Shown one piece after another: positions 33,001 to 38,300 of a DNA stretch of 64,000 bases (position 1 is the stretch's first letter; the number at the start of each line of letters is the position of its first letter). The stretch is taken from contig NC_062990.1 of NCBI RefSeq assembly GCF_023078275.1, positions 12,477,549 through 12,541,548 of the forward strand. The letters are read 5' to 3'. The notes beneath the pieces were generated by a model. That model made no database searches, was not told the DNA's origin, and saw nothing but the letters and a program-made list of their open reading frames with translations. The DNA comes from Leguminivora glycinivorella (taxonomy: Eukaryota; Arthropoda; Insecta; Lepidoptera; Tortricidae). A program made the position numbers and the translations under genes.

Positions 33001-34409
33001 CAAGTCTCGGCAAAGACGGATCAATAGTGGAGTACCACAAGGTTCAGTCCTAGGCCCGGTGCTTTACATACTGTACACAGTTGACCTTCCACAGCGCATC
33101 AAGTGCAGTATTAGTACTTTTGCGGATGATACTAAGATATTTTCTAACCCATTTGTTGACTATAACCAACTACAAAGTGATCTAGATGCCATAGCAAGCT
33201 GGTCTAAAGAATGGTTAATCAATCTAAACTCTGCTAAATGTACAGTACTCCATATAGGAAATAGGAATCCCCGTCTGACTTATCACTTGGAAGGCAATCC
33301 ACTAACGGTTGTACAAACGCAAACTGACCTGGGCGTTAAGATCTCCGAAAACTTGAAATGGGAGGAGCACATATCTACAATCGTCAAAAAAGCCAGAAGT
33401 ATAATTTATCTGATCAGAAAAGCTTTCAAGACTTTGACACCAGATATGATGCTAAAAATATACAAAACTTATGTCAGACCTATACTGGAGTACGCTTTTC
33501 AAGCCTGGAGTCCCTACTTTGCCAAAGATATTGATATGCTAGAGAAAGTCCAACGTAGCTTCACTAAACTGCCAAGACAACTTAAAAACAAGCCATATGA
33601 GGAAAGGCTAAAAGAACTAAAGGTCACTACTCTAAAAGACCGCAGAGAACGTGGGGATTTAATAGAGACATTCAAAATACTAACTGGACATTACGACCTC
33701 AAGGAATTTCAAGAGATATTCAAGCGTAATAACAACACTCGTTTGAGAGGTCACCTCTTAAAGCTAGAGAGAGATAGATCTCACAGTAACCCTTATAAAC
33801 ACTTTTTGAGCAATCGAGTAGTGAGATCTTGGAACAAACTCCCAGAAGACGTGGTCTCAGCACAAAATGTGAATCAGTTTAAAAATAGACTAGACAAGCA
33901 CATCACATCTACAACTCGGCTATGATTACTGTCACAATGATCACTGGATACAGGCTATATCAGTTCTTTAACTGCCTGCCTGCTTATTAAATAATAATAA
34001 AATAATAATAAAATATACACTAAATATAGAATGTCCTTTCTGAGACACATAAGAACAATGACATTATTATTTTGGGATTTAAGGACACAATTTGCCATGT
34101 ACAAAAATACAAAATATGAAGAATACATTTAACTCTGATAGGCTTACAACAAAAAGAATCAATCAAACATACAAAAAACACTTCATATTTGGTTGCATTA
34201 AAGGTTAAAATAAACAAATTGGTATTTTGAAAGAAAACGTGGGACACCTGTATAAAACTAAAGCGTTAATTGTAAAACTGAACTTACTTTTCTGTGATGT
34301 ACAATGTAGCAGTTCCCAGTTCTTGGCCATCTACCAGGAGCTTTGTACCTGGAGTCTGCGAGAGTATACCCTCAACGGGAGCCGAAAAGGTGGACGAAAC
34401 AACAACCAT
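12017..34409 (-). CDS. icln: pICln, methylosome subunit / Sm-protein chaperone
   Basis: Six - strand exons splice into 207 codons: 34409-34288 (ATG at 34409-34407), 17759-17619, 15476-15384, 14886-14756, 14152-14045 and 12045-12017 (TGA at 12019-12017). All introns are GT-AG and every junction keeps phase. The N-terminal part carries the pICln PH-like fold signature (TLYITE, then VVWGGG, then ISLLYPNISLHAI). The middle is Asp/Glu-rich. Then comes MYQAMIQGQTLHPDPED, the hallmark of the family (human: CQALHPDPED), followed by an acidic C-terminus ending DEIADE. Length fits the family (about 200-240 aa). Known role: cytosolic partner of PRMT5/MEP50 that holds SmD1/D2/E/F/G/D3 before SMN-dependent snRNP assembly. 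Intron 1 is 16.5 kb and full of transposons. Exon 1 alone would be missed by frame-based searching. Confidence 0.93.
12128..12312. repeat. Long near-perfect palindrome
   Basis: Arms of about 80 bp (taattttagaacaaaacggg... and its reverse complement) flank a loop of about 25 bp containing gacggggagtctacccgtg. It lies in the last pICln intron, just upstream (on the gene strand) of the final exon. It is MITE-like; transcripts would form a long hairpin. Confidence 0.8.
12313..13226. other. Intronic, nothing recognised
   Basis: Part of the last pICln intron. AT-rich, no exon and no repeat family recognised with confidence. Confidence 0.4.
13227..13452 (+). repeat. SINE/Helitron-like repeat S, copy 1
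   Basis: Starts aatattataaatgggaaagt, passes tctttcacggcaaaacggag and tttttgtctctttctaac, and ends gcgagcgaacccgcgggcaa. Copies at 51184-51350 (-) and 55120-55315 (+). This is one of the commonest lepidopteran repeats; its mobility class is not decided by the sequence here. Confidence 0.8.
13590..13995. repeat. Duplicated cagtacagatggtg repeat
   Basis: The unit tttcagtacagatggtgttt...gcgagaagtgg is present at about 13604-13655 and again at about 13811-13860. Between them is a small ggaggttcgg tandem at about 13674-13705. Ends pair with cacttgtatcga/gtaatgtacta. Fragments also lie near 6010-6065 and 6440-6490. The two longest open frames here are repeat sequence, not genes. Confidence 0.6.
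14165..14322. mobile_element. Palindromic MITE (tatcgtcactact ends)
   Basis: The left end atatcgtcactact is inverted at the right end (agtagtgacgatat). The inner arms cttgtatcttcgtc/...gagatacgagat also pair loosely. A truncated copy is at about 44010-44138 and another fragment near 56925-56998. It lies within about 15 bp of the 3' splice site of the 14152-14045 pICln exon. Confidence 0.65.
14323..14530 (+). repeat. Dispersed repeat R, copy 2
   Basis: Begins ataggctacttgacccttttt, then gggccaaattgtcaaaacag and gagagatggcagtctatgca, ending about ctctataatac. It provides the uninterrupted version of the site occupied by the hAT MITE at 9117-9558. Confidence 0.7.
14950..15085 (-). mobile_element. 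Short retroposon with 13-bp duplication
   Basis: The 136-bp insert is bracketed by GCTCCTTAAATTA at 14937-14949 and 15086-15098. A duplication of that length suggests LINE-type insertion. The insert has no frame; on the - strand it starts ctctaacccccgcccatctg. It sits in a pICln intron and contains a splice-donor-like gtaagtg, which I do not think is used because the flanking exons already join in phase. Confidence 0.65.
15498..16206 (-). mobile_element. tRNA-derived SINE, interrupted
   Basis: Read on the - strand it begins with a tRNA-like head (about 16206-16140) holding an A-box-like tggctcagtcgg and a B box ggttcgaatcc. It continues tttatttgtgtgatgagcac and ends aggtgtcccgaatatttattt with an (AATA)n-like tail near 15498-15521. 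A 439-bp insertion (15626-16064) splits it. This is the standard lepidopteran SINE head; a second, headless copy is at 39185-39590. Confidence 0.82.
15626..16064 (+). mobile_element. Inverted tRNA-headed retroposon nested in SINE
   Basis: The insert is flanked by the 12-bp duplication TACATACTTATA (15614-15625 and 16065-16076). Both flanks carry a tRNA-like sequence facing outward: a full one on the - strand at 15734-15663 (7-bp acceptor gcttccg/cggaagc, 5-bp T stem with loop ttcaagt, D loop with gg) and a shortened one on the + strand at about 15931-15988. Outside them the arms match as far as cctttaatataaaaatg. The + side continues for about 44 bp to an A-rich end (aaaaataaaatt). Pairing also continues inward (gacagactattacatcttgt...). 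The structure is a head-to-head retroposon dimer or a foldback with tRNA-like arms. Confidence 0.75.
16351..16829. mobile_element. hAT MITE (tagagatgggc ends)
   Basis: A 479-bp element with inverted ends tagagatgggccgaatattc / ...ggcccatctcta and 8-bp duplications ATACAGTT (16343-16350, 16830-16837). Subterminal runs of attcgg repeat in both halves. It is non-coding and lies in pICln intron 2. Confidence 0.9.
17137..17523. mobile_element. hAT-like MITE (agggctcgga ends)
   Basis: The duplication GACTGAGG occurs at 17129-17136 and 17524-17531. The ends (c)agggctcggat / ggttccgagcctt are inverted, and internal aaccggttt motifs recur. The left end carries a 19-bp tandem doubling (gagggcagggctcggatat). 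Confidence 0.72.
17776..18159. other. Start of pICln intron 1, no exon
   Basis: No pICln coding sequence is found between exon 2 and the LINE. A - strand atgttaatttccaa|gtaagt near 17985 could splice in phase to exon 2 but would drop the PH-domain start. The real exon 1 is at 34288-34409. Confidence 0.5.
18258..19769 (+). pseudogene. LINE ORF1 with SGNH-like domain, split by MITE
   Basis: The 5' part (18258-18726) and the 3' part (from 18832 to TAA 19767-19769) are in the same frame, separated by a 105-bp net insertion (35 codons) that introduces stops. The first part has a coiled coil (about residues 55-105: MKQEINDLKIQLAAAHTEV and heptads after). The second part matches the hydrolase-like domain of CR1 ORF1 proteins: a strand YILGGQQ in place of the usual GDSH block, FLKPGAS, and CVGEEDSN in place of GGTND. 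The nucleophile serine is therefore absent. In the family this ORF binds nucleic acid and may act as an esterase; here the esterase step is unlikely. Confidence 0.8.
18731..18827. mobile_element. Tiny TTAA-flanked MITE inside LINE ORF1
   Basis: Inverted arms aaattcataatcttaaaaaa and its complement, with TTAA at 18727-18730 and 18828-18831. Removing insert plus one TTAA restores the ORF1 frame exactly, which fixes both the borders and the order of events: the LINE came first, the MITE later. Confidence 0.8.
19877..22636 (+). CDS. LINE endonuclease-reverse transcriptase (ORF2)
   Basis: 919 codons from the first ATG of the long frame. The endonuclease domain has ISETF at the start, GDFN at residues 116-119 and SDHN at 175-178. 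The reverse transcriptase has YRPISL, a DLSKAFD block, GVPQGS and the active site FADD at 648-651, followed by FLGILID. The natural start is further upstream: 19774-19865 encodes the missing endonuclease strand (LIVLHQNLAGILSKRD) in another frame, and a run of nine A at about 19859-19867 carries a one-base shift joining them. The protein makes a nick and primes reverse transcription of its own RNA. The rest of the frame is open to the end. Confidence 0.92.
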   Translation: MDVLCISETFIKAGEEKNINLDNYQCADWFSRKTQKRGGVCIFCKEGIDFERLSFLKDFQLDFNFECCGIEVKKYNCLIICIYRIPSSPPNIFLSQLENLLTKLRNKTKKKVIITGDFNINILKESKHSIEYHRILQNYNYYIHINKPTRANACLDQIISNVHEATGELHALELSDHNTGQLLRLPVYPKENSNSLKYVNRRDFSKENVKKFYDCLCNLSWHEAFTEVDFNAAFNKFHEDLSLFFNLCFPFRKIKINKKGSNLTWITKGVKKSTDTKRLLRYKYYTCKNSTNKHNYRNYSKILKKCIQYSQKLTNSRYIRSAKNICKATWSIIKKSTGQNCAERNTVEKIKFDNTIVTNPEEIVEIFNNTFVNITNNSSPQNQSATSNKYSQKINTQIQNMFLFPTDEFEVYRVIKNLKNTPSVGFDGICTKILKQTAVLLSPILTHLINRSFSEGIFPEKLKLSIVKPLFKKGDKESLDNYRPISLIPVLSKIIEKIMHTRITKYLKKYDILASQQYGFQKGKSTTLAAFNLIKEVTLSIDMKIPTTAVFFDLSKAFDFVSHDILLKKCEAYGLRGPIKQLIESYLSNRYQKVELTSIDSNGEAVTYHSSAKPNNVGVPQGSIMGPLLFLIYVNDLPLVTHHHCTLFADDISVVVKCTDKNTYNDDINHTVHNIIHWLNDNNLHINLTKTTYMQFLSRFGNKEDITLKYEHHVITESDEVKFLGILIDNKLSWTPQIQQICSKINRFAYALWRLAKITNQKTALKAYHGYVGSILRYGVLLWGNSVEVNRAFLGQKQCLRGICDVHSLVSCKPLFKKLNLLTVPSLYIFQMCVFVKTNADLFCTKDQVCHFNTRYPNRLYCPRIRTDLCRRNCFPMAICIFNKLPLNIQTLTLNEFKTTLFQWLLEKTFYSIKDFLNN
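22943..22992 (+). repeat. (ATTC)n tail of the LINE
   Basis: About 11 copies of attc with one interruption (attcaattc) directly after the LINE polyadenylation-like aataaagt. This is the retrotransposon's own 3' end. Confidence 0.85.
23013..23187 (+). repeat. Retroposon 3'-end fragment
   Basis: Contains ttagaggtctataggtcac and taccataaggtggactgtatg, the common ttaccatcaggtgg fragment also seen near 4706, 49690 and 50450. No gene. Confidence 0.5.
23213..27044 (+). mobile_element. 3.8-kb non-coding block with 25-bp flanking repeats
   Basis: The 25-bp sequence aagtactgaaggctcactc(ttaaca) lies exactly at 23188-23212 and 27045-27069. The interval begins gggagaaccatttgggacgc and ends in four or five copies of gaatct. 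Long target duplications plus a simple tandem tail are what LINE-mediated insertion leaves. No frame above about 166 codons exists and none shows retrotransposon motifs. The first 550 bp are GC-richer, with a donor-like ttg|gtgagc at about 23781. It may be a non-autonomous retroposon, a retrocopy of a long non-coding RNA, or a decayed LINE. I do not recognise it. Confidence 0.55.
27112..29682. mobile_element. 2.6-kb hAT-like element with nested insertions
   Basis: Inverted ends tagggtttgcaatccggata / ...gcaaactcta and perfect 8-bp duplications ATTGCGCA (27104-27111, 29683-29690). Both subterminal regions are packed with attcgaatatccg motifs. There is no transposase. Inside lie a MITE relic (tatccgatccg ends, about 28165-29213) and, within that, a LINE fragment at 28197-29089. 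The rest is AT-rich filler. Confidence 0.85.
28197..29089 (+). pseudogene. 5'-truncated LINE with RNase H domain
   Basis: Flanked by 14-bp duplications AAGTATCCGATCCG (28183-28196, 29090-29103), with an (agata)n-like tail. The frame from 28204 encodes GAGIYA, QAET, ILSDRQAALKAF, WIPGHEGFTGNENADELA: the RNase H fold with Glu, Asp and Asp present and the first Asp strand cut off by truncation. There is a stop at 28462-28464, and frameshifts follow near 28615-28740. After these the C-terminal zinc-knuckle-like region ETVRHLMCECHALARQR is readable. RNase H at the C-terminus points to the I/R1 groups. Confidence 0.85.
29691..30224 (+). other. 5' region of the second LINE
   Basis: From about 29940 on, the sequence is probably the LINE's 5' UTR (it runs uninterrupted into ORF1 at 30225). 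Before that, 29691-29940 is unassigned intron sequence. No internal promoter motif can be named. Confidence 0.4.
30225..31016 (+). CDS. LINE ORF1, PHD-type zinc finger and coiled coil
   Basis: 263 codons; ATG in a good context (aaaaatgtc). Residues about 15-70 hold a PHD-like C4HC3 pattern: CSKCQ, CDMCKNLFCNDCHG, then FYCPDC. A coiled coil follows at about 85-125 (LKKLDELTSEVQKLRVRQS). Then comes an L1-transposase-like region: NIIIYDIPEST, FRLG..., RPLKVIL and DLTPMQREYLQYLREEL. Known role of such ORF1 proteins: they bind LINE RNA and chaperone it during target-primed reverse transcription. ORF2's frame overlaps its end. Confidence 0.88.
   Translation: MSGKKIGSPSVSAQGKCSKCQKAPNEKKFSVNCDMCKNLFCNDCHGLSPTEVRVLELKTVARVMTFYCPDCRSAITQLPLILKKLDELTSEVQKLRVRQSMLETESAVREITERSNRANNSNNIIIYDIPESTSETAEERKEHDMRETTTLITSVSKNVSCVGIKAFRLGAKSSSRTSPRPLKVILRSKRDAIEVLSNKKRLAKPASVKADLTPMQREYLQYLREELNRRISEGETGITIKYIRGHPTIVETDKLATGPTKNQ
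31019..33925 (+). CDS. LINE endonuclease-reverse transcriptase (ORF2)
   Basis: The frame is open from inside ORF1 through TGA at 33923-33925. The first in-frame ATG is at 31256, but the endonuclease N-terminal strand (FYTNIQS) and the ITETW block are encoded at about 31131-31230. Translation therefore probably starts upstream by reinitiation or a non-ATG codon. Counting from 31256: GDFN at 99-102, SDH at 174-176, FADD active site at 622-625. Other blocks: YRPISLTSV, LDYEKAFDKV, GVPQGSVLGP, LGVKISENLKW. The C-terminus has SWNKLPEDVV, typical of CR1/L2/Rex-type ORF2. All catalytic residues are present and there is no lesion. Confidence 0.93.
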   Translation, partial: HISNSHNVPIPTGAANKSNNNRVTTVSVNLPPIITVTIFYTNIQSVTSKFDLFLTRINNLKPTLIVITETWLKPIIPDSMIKIPGYDLYRDDRTKKRSGGVAIYAANELDITMRTKLNSKYNTKHTSLECLFLDVEIGSYKFILCGIYRGQDSTIDQDNILLNMLNEASESNLLIVLGDFNYRGVKWPVESSGYLTPRENNFVQWYNNSNFHQLVNKDTRYRQGNQPSCLDLILTNDDILISNVDHQAPIGKSDHTCLQATIQFQTKIPNATRHFRYNYNKADFNKINDTLLPRLPHRMDSVENVTSQYDIFLAEVKNAMALHVPQTKTNTVVRDKPWICKETRDMIKQKTELWDKYVLTGLEEYHKDYRRLNNKLTNRIKACRIKYETSLLKTGPKRFYSYIRQQIASKVSTPSVVCNKQGLTVTCAPDIAEAFADQFEDVFQIEPQGQLPQLDPSLRVQESITDVTFSVDKLKQVIKDMKTDSAPGPDGIPVILLQKCDALLGPLALIMQTSYDTGILPEQWKTATVTPIYKKGNKLEPSNYRPISLTSVASKAMEKIIVKHIRGFLALHSVIGDQQHGFCPHRSTVSNLLSCLSSWTKSFDNRDPTDVIYLDYEKAFDKVPTERLLLKLEHLGIRGKLLLWIRAFLQQRTFEVRVGLTKSRQRRINSGVPQGSVLGPVLYILYTVDLPQRIKCSISTFADDTKIFSNPFVDYNQLQSDLDAIASWSKEWLINLNSAKCTVLHIGNRNPRLTYHLEGNPLTVVQTQTDLGVKISENLKWEEHISTIVKKARSIIYLIRKAFKTLTPDMMLKIYKTYVRPILEYAFQAWSPYFAKDIDMLEKVQRSFTKLPRQLKNKPYEERLKELKVTTLKDRRERGDLIETFKILTGHYDLKEFQEIFKRNNNTRLRGHLLKLERDRSHSNPYKHFLSNRVVRSWNKLPEDVVSAQNVNQFKNRLDKHITSTTRL

Positions 34410-35390
34410 TTTGACCACTCAAAGACCTGTATCAAACGGTTTATTGAACAACCTATTAGATAGATAGGTTTAAAAGGTCGCTAACAATAGAAAAGCGAGT
34501 AAAACTTTCACAAATTCGTGGGAACACGTTTTTCTTTCAACGATTCGCGTTTTTGCATCAATAGTTTTGTTAATAATAGTAAGAACGTTTCCGATTACAC
34601 TTGGAGATATTTTATTATTCTTTCTTTGTCTTCCAAACGTTTTGTTCAAGATGATACCAATGCCATATTATGATTTATTTTTACAAAATCAAATAGATGG
34701 AACTTATGAAAAAAAAAGCTAATATGAATATTTTTCCTTATTTAATGTGTAAGTTACTAAAACCATACTTTCAAATTATTGTTATGATACTGCTGTCTTT
34801 GTGTGAAGCATTAACTAAACGTAAAGATATTAAGACCAATCAGAAGAACTTTTTCATCAAAGGGTCTTCTATGAACCAATCATCATTCATCAATACAACA
34901 ACCGACAACGAGAACGCACTTCCGTTTATGTATTGCCATAACTTGAAATGAACATGACTTCTGAAATATTTTTTTTTCAGTAGTATGAAATGTATGAATA
35001 AATATTTAGTTTAAAGTATTAATATTTATGAATTGGATTGAATTGATGTTAAAAATGTTACTTTATCCAATTCATAAAATGCCGTTTGATTGTATGTCAT
35101 GGTTTTTATTGTATTTTATTGGTTTATTATGGAAATATACATGCTTTTTTCAAATTAGATAATGGTAGCACTGCTTTTTAGTTGTCAATGTCAAGTTGAA
35201 GTAAAGTGTCTGACTGTCTGTTGATGATCATTATTTGTGTCTGTTGAACTGCTGGAACTTGTGGAAGCTAGAAGTCGAGCAAAATTATTGAACATTTGAA
35301 CCGAACAAACAGTGAAATTACTCAGTTGTCTTCTTTAGTACATTCATAAAAATCTAAATGAAGCAAACGTCCTGTTCCTAAGAGACTAAA
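34410..35390. promoter_or_regulatory. Divergent promoter region between pICln and zinc-finger gene
   Basis: The start codons of two head-to-head genes are 981 bp apart. No TATA box is obvious, as is usual for housekeeping genes. A seven-codon upstream ORF (atgaag... to taa, 35358-35381) precedes the zinc-finger start by 9 bp. The open frame at 34697-34951 is AT-rich and without coding features. Confidence 0.5.
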
Positions 35391-38300
35391 ATGAAAGACA
35401 GTTATCATTTTGTGAATGTTGAAGAAATAATTGATCAGGACAACAGTGGCTCAGAAAATCTCAATGAAAATAAAGATGTAAGTTCCTTTACTGACCCACT
35501 ACGTTTGTAACAAATTACAATAACTGACGAAGTGTTTTTTTTTATGTATTTAGGGTCTGAAGCTATCAAATTTGGACCAAGATTGCCTTGTTGACCATTC
35601 TGAGTATATCTCAAAACCTAAATACTATAGGCTGGATCAAGTTGTATTTGCCGAGTCTATAAAGCATGGAGAAGCATCTACAGAGGAACCAGGTATTCAA
35701 TATAAAATACTTTAGTTCTATGACTATGCTATGCTTCACAAAACTACAGTTAGTTTGTCTGTGGAGTCATTTCAGTCTCTTTTTATACATTGTTTCATAT
35801 TTAACTTAAAATATGGAAATGTAGGAGGAAAAAGATAGACAAATTAAAATATAACTTCTAATATGTTACTTAATTCTAAAAACTTAGTTGTAGTCTGCAA
35901 GTTGGACATTTGCTTTAAATTTTATCCAAAAGTAAAAAAAAAATACATGTCTAAATCACATGATAGAAGACTGCATTCTTAATTGGTAATGCCTATTTAA
36001 AATTAAACTTTGTAGAGTCTAATATATATATATATGTTGCACAACTTTAAATTTAGCTAAAATTTTAGTTGTTATAATAGATTGTAATTACAAATTTATT
36101 TTAATAGGTCAACAGGAAGAATCGGGAGAAATAAAATTCATAGACAATAATATGGTAAAAACAAGACCTGGCAAAAGAAATAGATATTTTATTGATATCA
36201 AAGATGGCTGCTTGGAGTGTCCCATAGTAAGTTCATCCTACATATTATAATGATTAATATTGACACTGCTTAAATATGTATGTTTAGTTATAATTTGCTA
36301 CCATTTGAATTTCTAACTTTTAACAAAATTTGAATCAGGAGGATTTTACCTCACATTTCTTACTTCATACTCAAGTTACCTCTTATTATGTTTTACCTAT
36401 ATTTCTTTACATGTCTTTCTTTAGTTTATACCAGCCATACTCAAACTGTGCTCTGCGGAGCCCTAGGTCTCCGCAAAACCTCTCTGGGGGCTCCGTGTGA
36501 ATTTTGGTTGAGTGATCTGCGACTTCAACTCTCTTCCAAAGATTCACCAATTGTAAAAATAAAAACAGTTCTATGTAATATCTCACATTAGAATCTAGTG
36601 ATTAGATTTTACTATTATGATTAAGACTTATTAAAATAAAGATTGCTATAAACTATTTTTTTATTTATTTAATTTAATGGTTCCGTCAGATATTTTGTTT
36701 TCCAAAAGGGTTCCATGGGAAAATAAGTTTGAGAACCGCTGGTCTATACTATACCATAAACAAATTTTAATTCATAGTTCTTTTTAGTCATCCTGCTCAC
36801 AAACATTCAAGACCAAGACTCTCCTAAAGGCCCACATCCGGAAAGTCCACTGTGCAACCACCAAATACATGTGTGAGGAATGTGGTGCGAGCTTCACTGC
36901 TCCGTATTTATTGAAGAGACACTCCGCCGTTCACGGGAGTAAGGTGCAGTGTGCCGTTTGCGAAAAGTGGCTCAGTCAGCGGACAGAGTGAGTGAATTTT
37001 TTTGTCATCTGTTACATTCATTTCAAATGTAGGGTTTAGATATAATGATCATTATGATTACATTTTTCTTAATTTTGGCCCCTTGCAAGCAAGTTTTGAC
37101 AATGTCTTAGGTTTATATTGCAGTTGGTTATTTATTATGTAAAGACTAAAAAGTGAATAATATTTTTTTATTTACAGCCACAATGCAATGTTAGAATAGT
37201 ATTGAATTTACATGTCTGTTATATCCATATATAAGATGCAGCCATCGAACATTAGGAACTGCAATAAATTAATCATGAATAAAACAATGCAATATGTAAT
37301 AGTTTTTGTGTTTTTATTTGAATGGATGTCTCAAGAAAAATGCTTACATCAAGAATTTTATTTTATCAAGAAACTTTTATTAAACTATTTTTTGTCCCCA
37401 GCCTCTCAGTCCACATGCGAACCCACGGTGCTACACGGCAACACGCATGTGCGGCATGCGGCAAGCGCTTCCTGCGACGTGCGTCATTGCGGCGTCACGA
37501 GAGGTTCGTCCATCGAGACGGGGACTTGGCCTGCGATCGCTGTGACGCCAGGTACTAACCCACGGTGCCACACGGCAACACGCATGTACGGCATGCGGCA
37601 AGCGCTTCCTGCGGCCTGCGTCATGGCGGCGTCACGAGAGGTTCGTCCATCGCGACGGGGACTTGGCCTGCGATCGCTGTGACGCCAGGTACTAATGCTA
37701 ACCCACGGTGCCACACGGCAACACGCATGTGCGGCATGCGGCAAGCGCTTCCTGCGGCCTGCGTCATGGCGGCATCACGAGAGGTTCGTCCATCGCGACG
37801 GGGACTTGGCCTGCGATCGCTGTGACGCCAGGTACTAATGCTAACCCACGGTGCCACACGGCAACACGCATGTGCGGCATGCGACAAGCGCTTCCTGCGG
37901 CCTGCGTCATGGCGGCGTCACGAGAGGTTCGTCCATCGCGACGGGGACTTGGCCTGCGTTAGCTGTGACGCCAGTACTATATTATACATATTATGTATAA
38001 TAAATACAAGAAATTTAAAAGTCAAATTATAGTGAAAATAATGCAGCAATAATACAGGTTATGCCACGTCCCACGTTATGTGGGGTCGGTAAAACACGTA
38101 GCTTCCTCTTCCATCCTCCTCAATCTTTCATCAACTCAACACTCACATCTTTCTTTCTCATATCCTCTTTCACACAATCCATCCATCGCTGTTTGGGTTT
38201 ACCCCTCCCTCTCCATCCATCAACATTCGTCATCATATGACACTCAGCCCTCCTCATTACATGTCCGTACCACGCCAACCTGCCACTCCTCATCTTTTCC

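Larger units (their letters stand above)
29940..34015 (+). mobile_element. CR1/L2-group LINE with PHD-type ORF1, apparently intact
   Basis: ORF1 (30225-31016) and ORF2 (to 33925) have no stops or frameshifts, and a tail of aataata repeats follows at about 33988-34012. The 5' end is approximate and I could not identify a target duplication. It lies antisense within pICln intron 1, ending about 270 bp from exon 1, so it is probably young. Confidence 0.85.

Noticed and set aside
37212..38032. Several overlapping frames of 78-156 codons rich in Arg, Ala and His
   Set aside because: Out-of-frame and antisense readings of the repeated zinc-finger exon.
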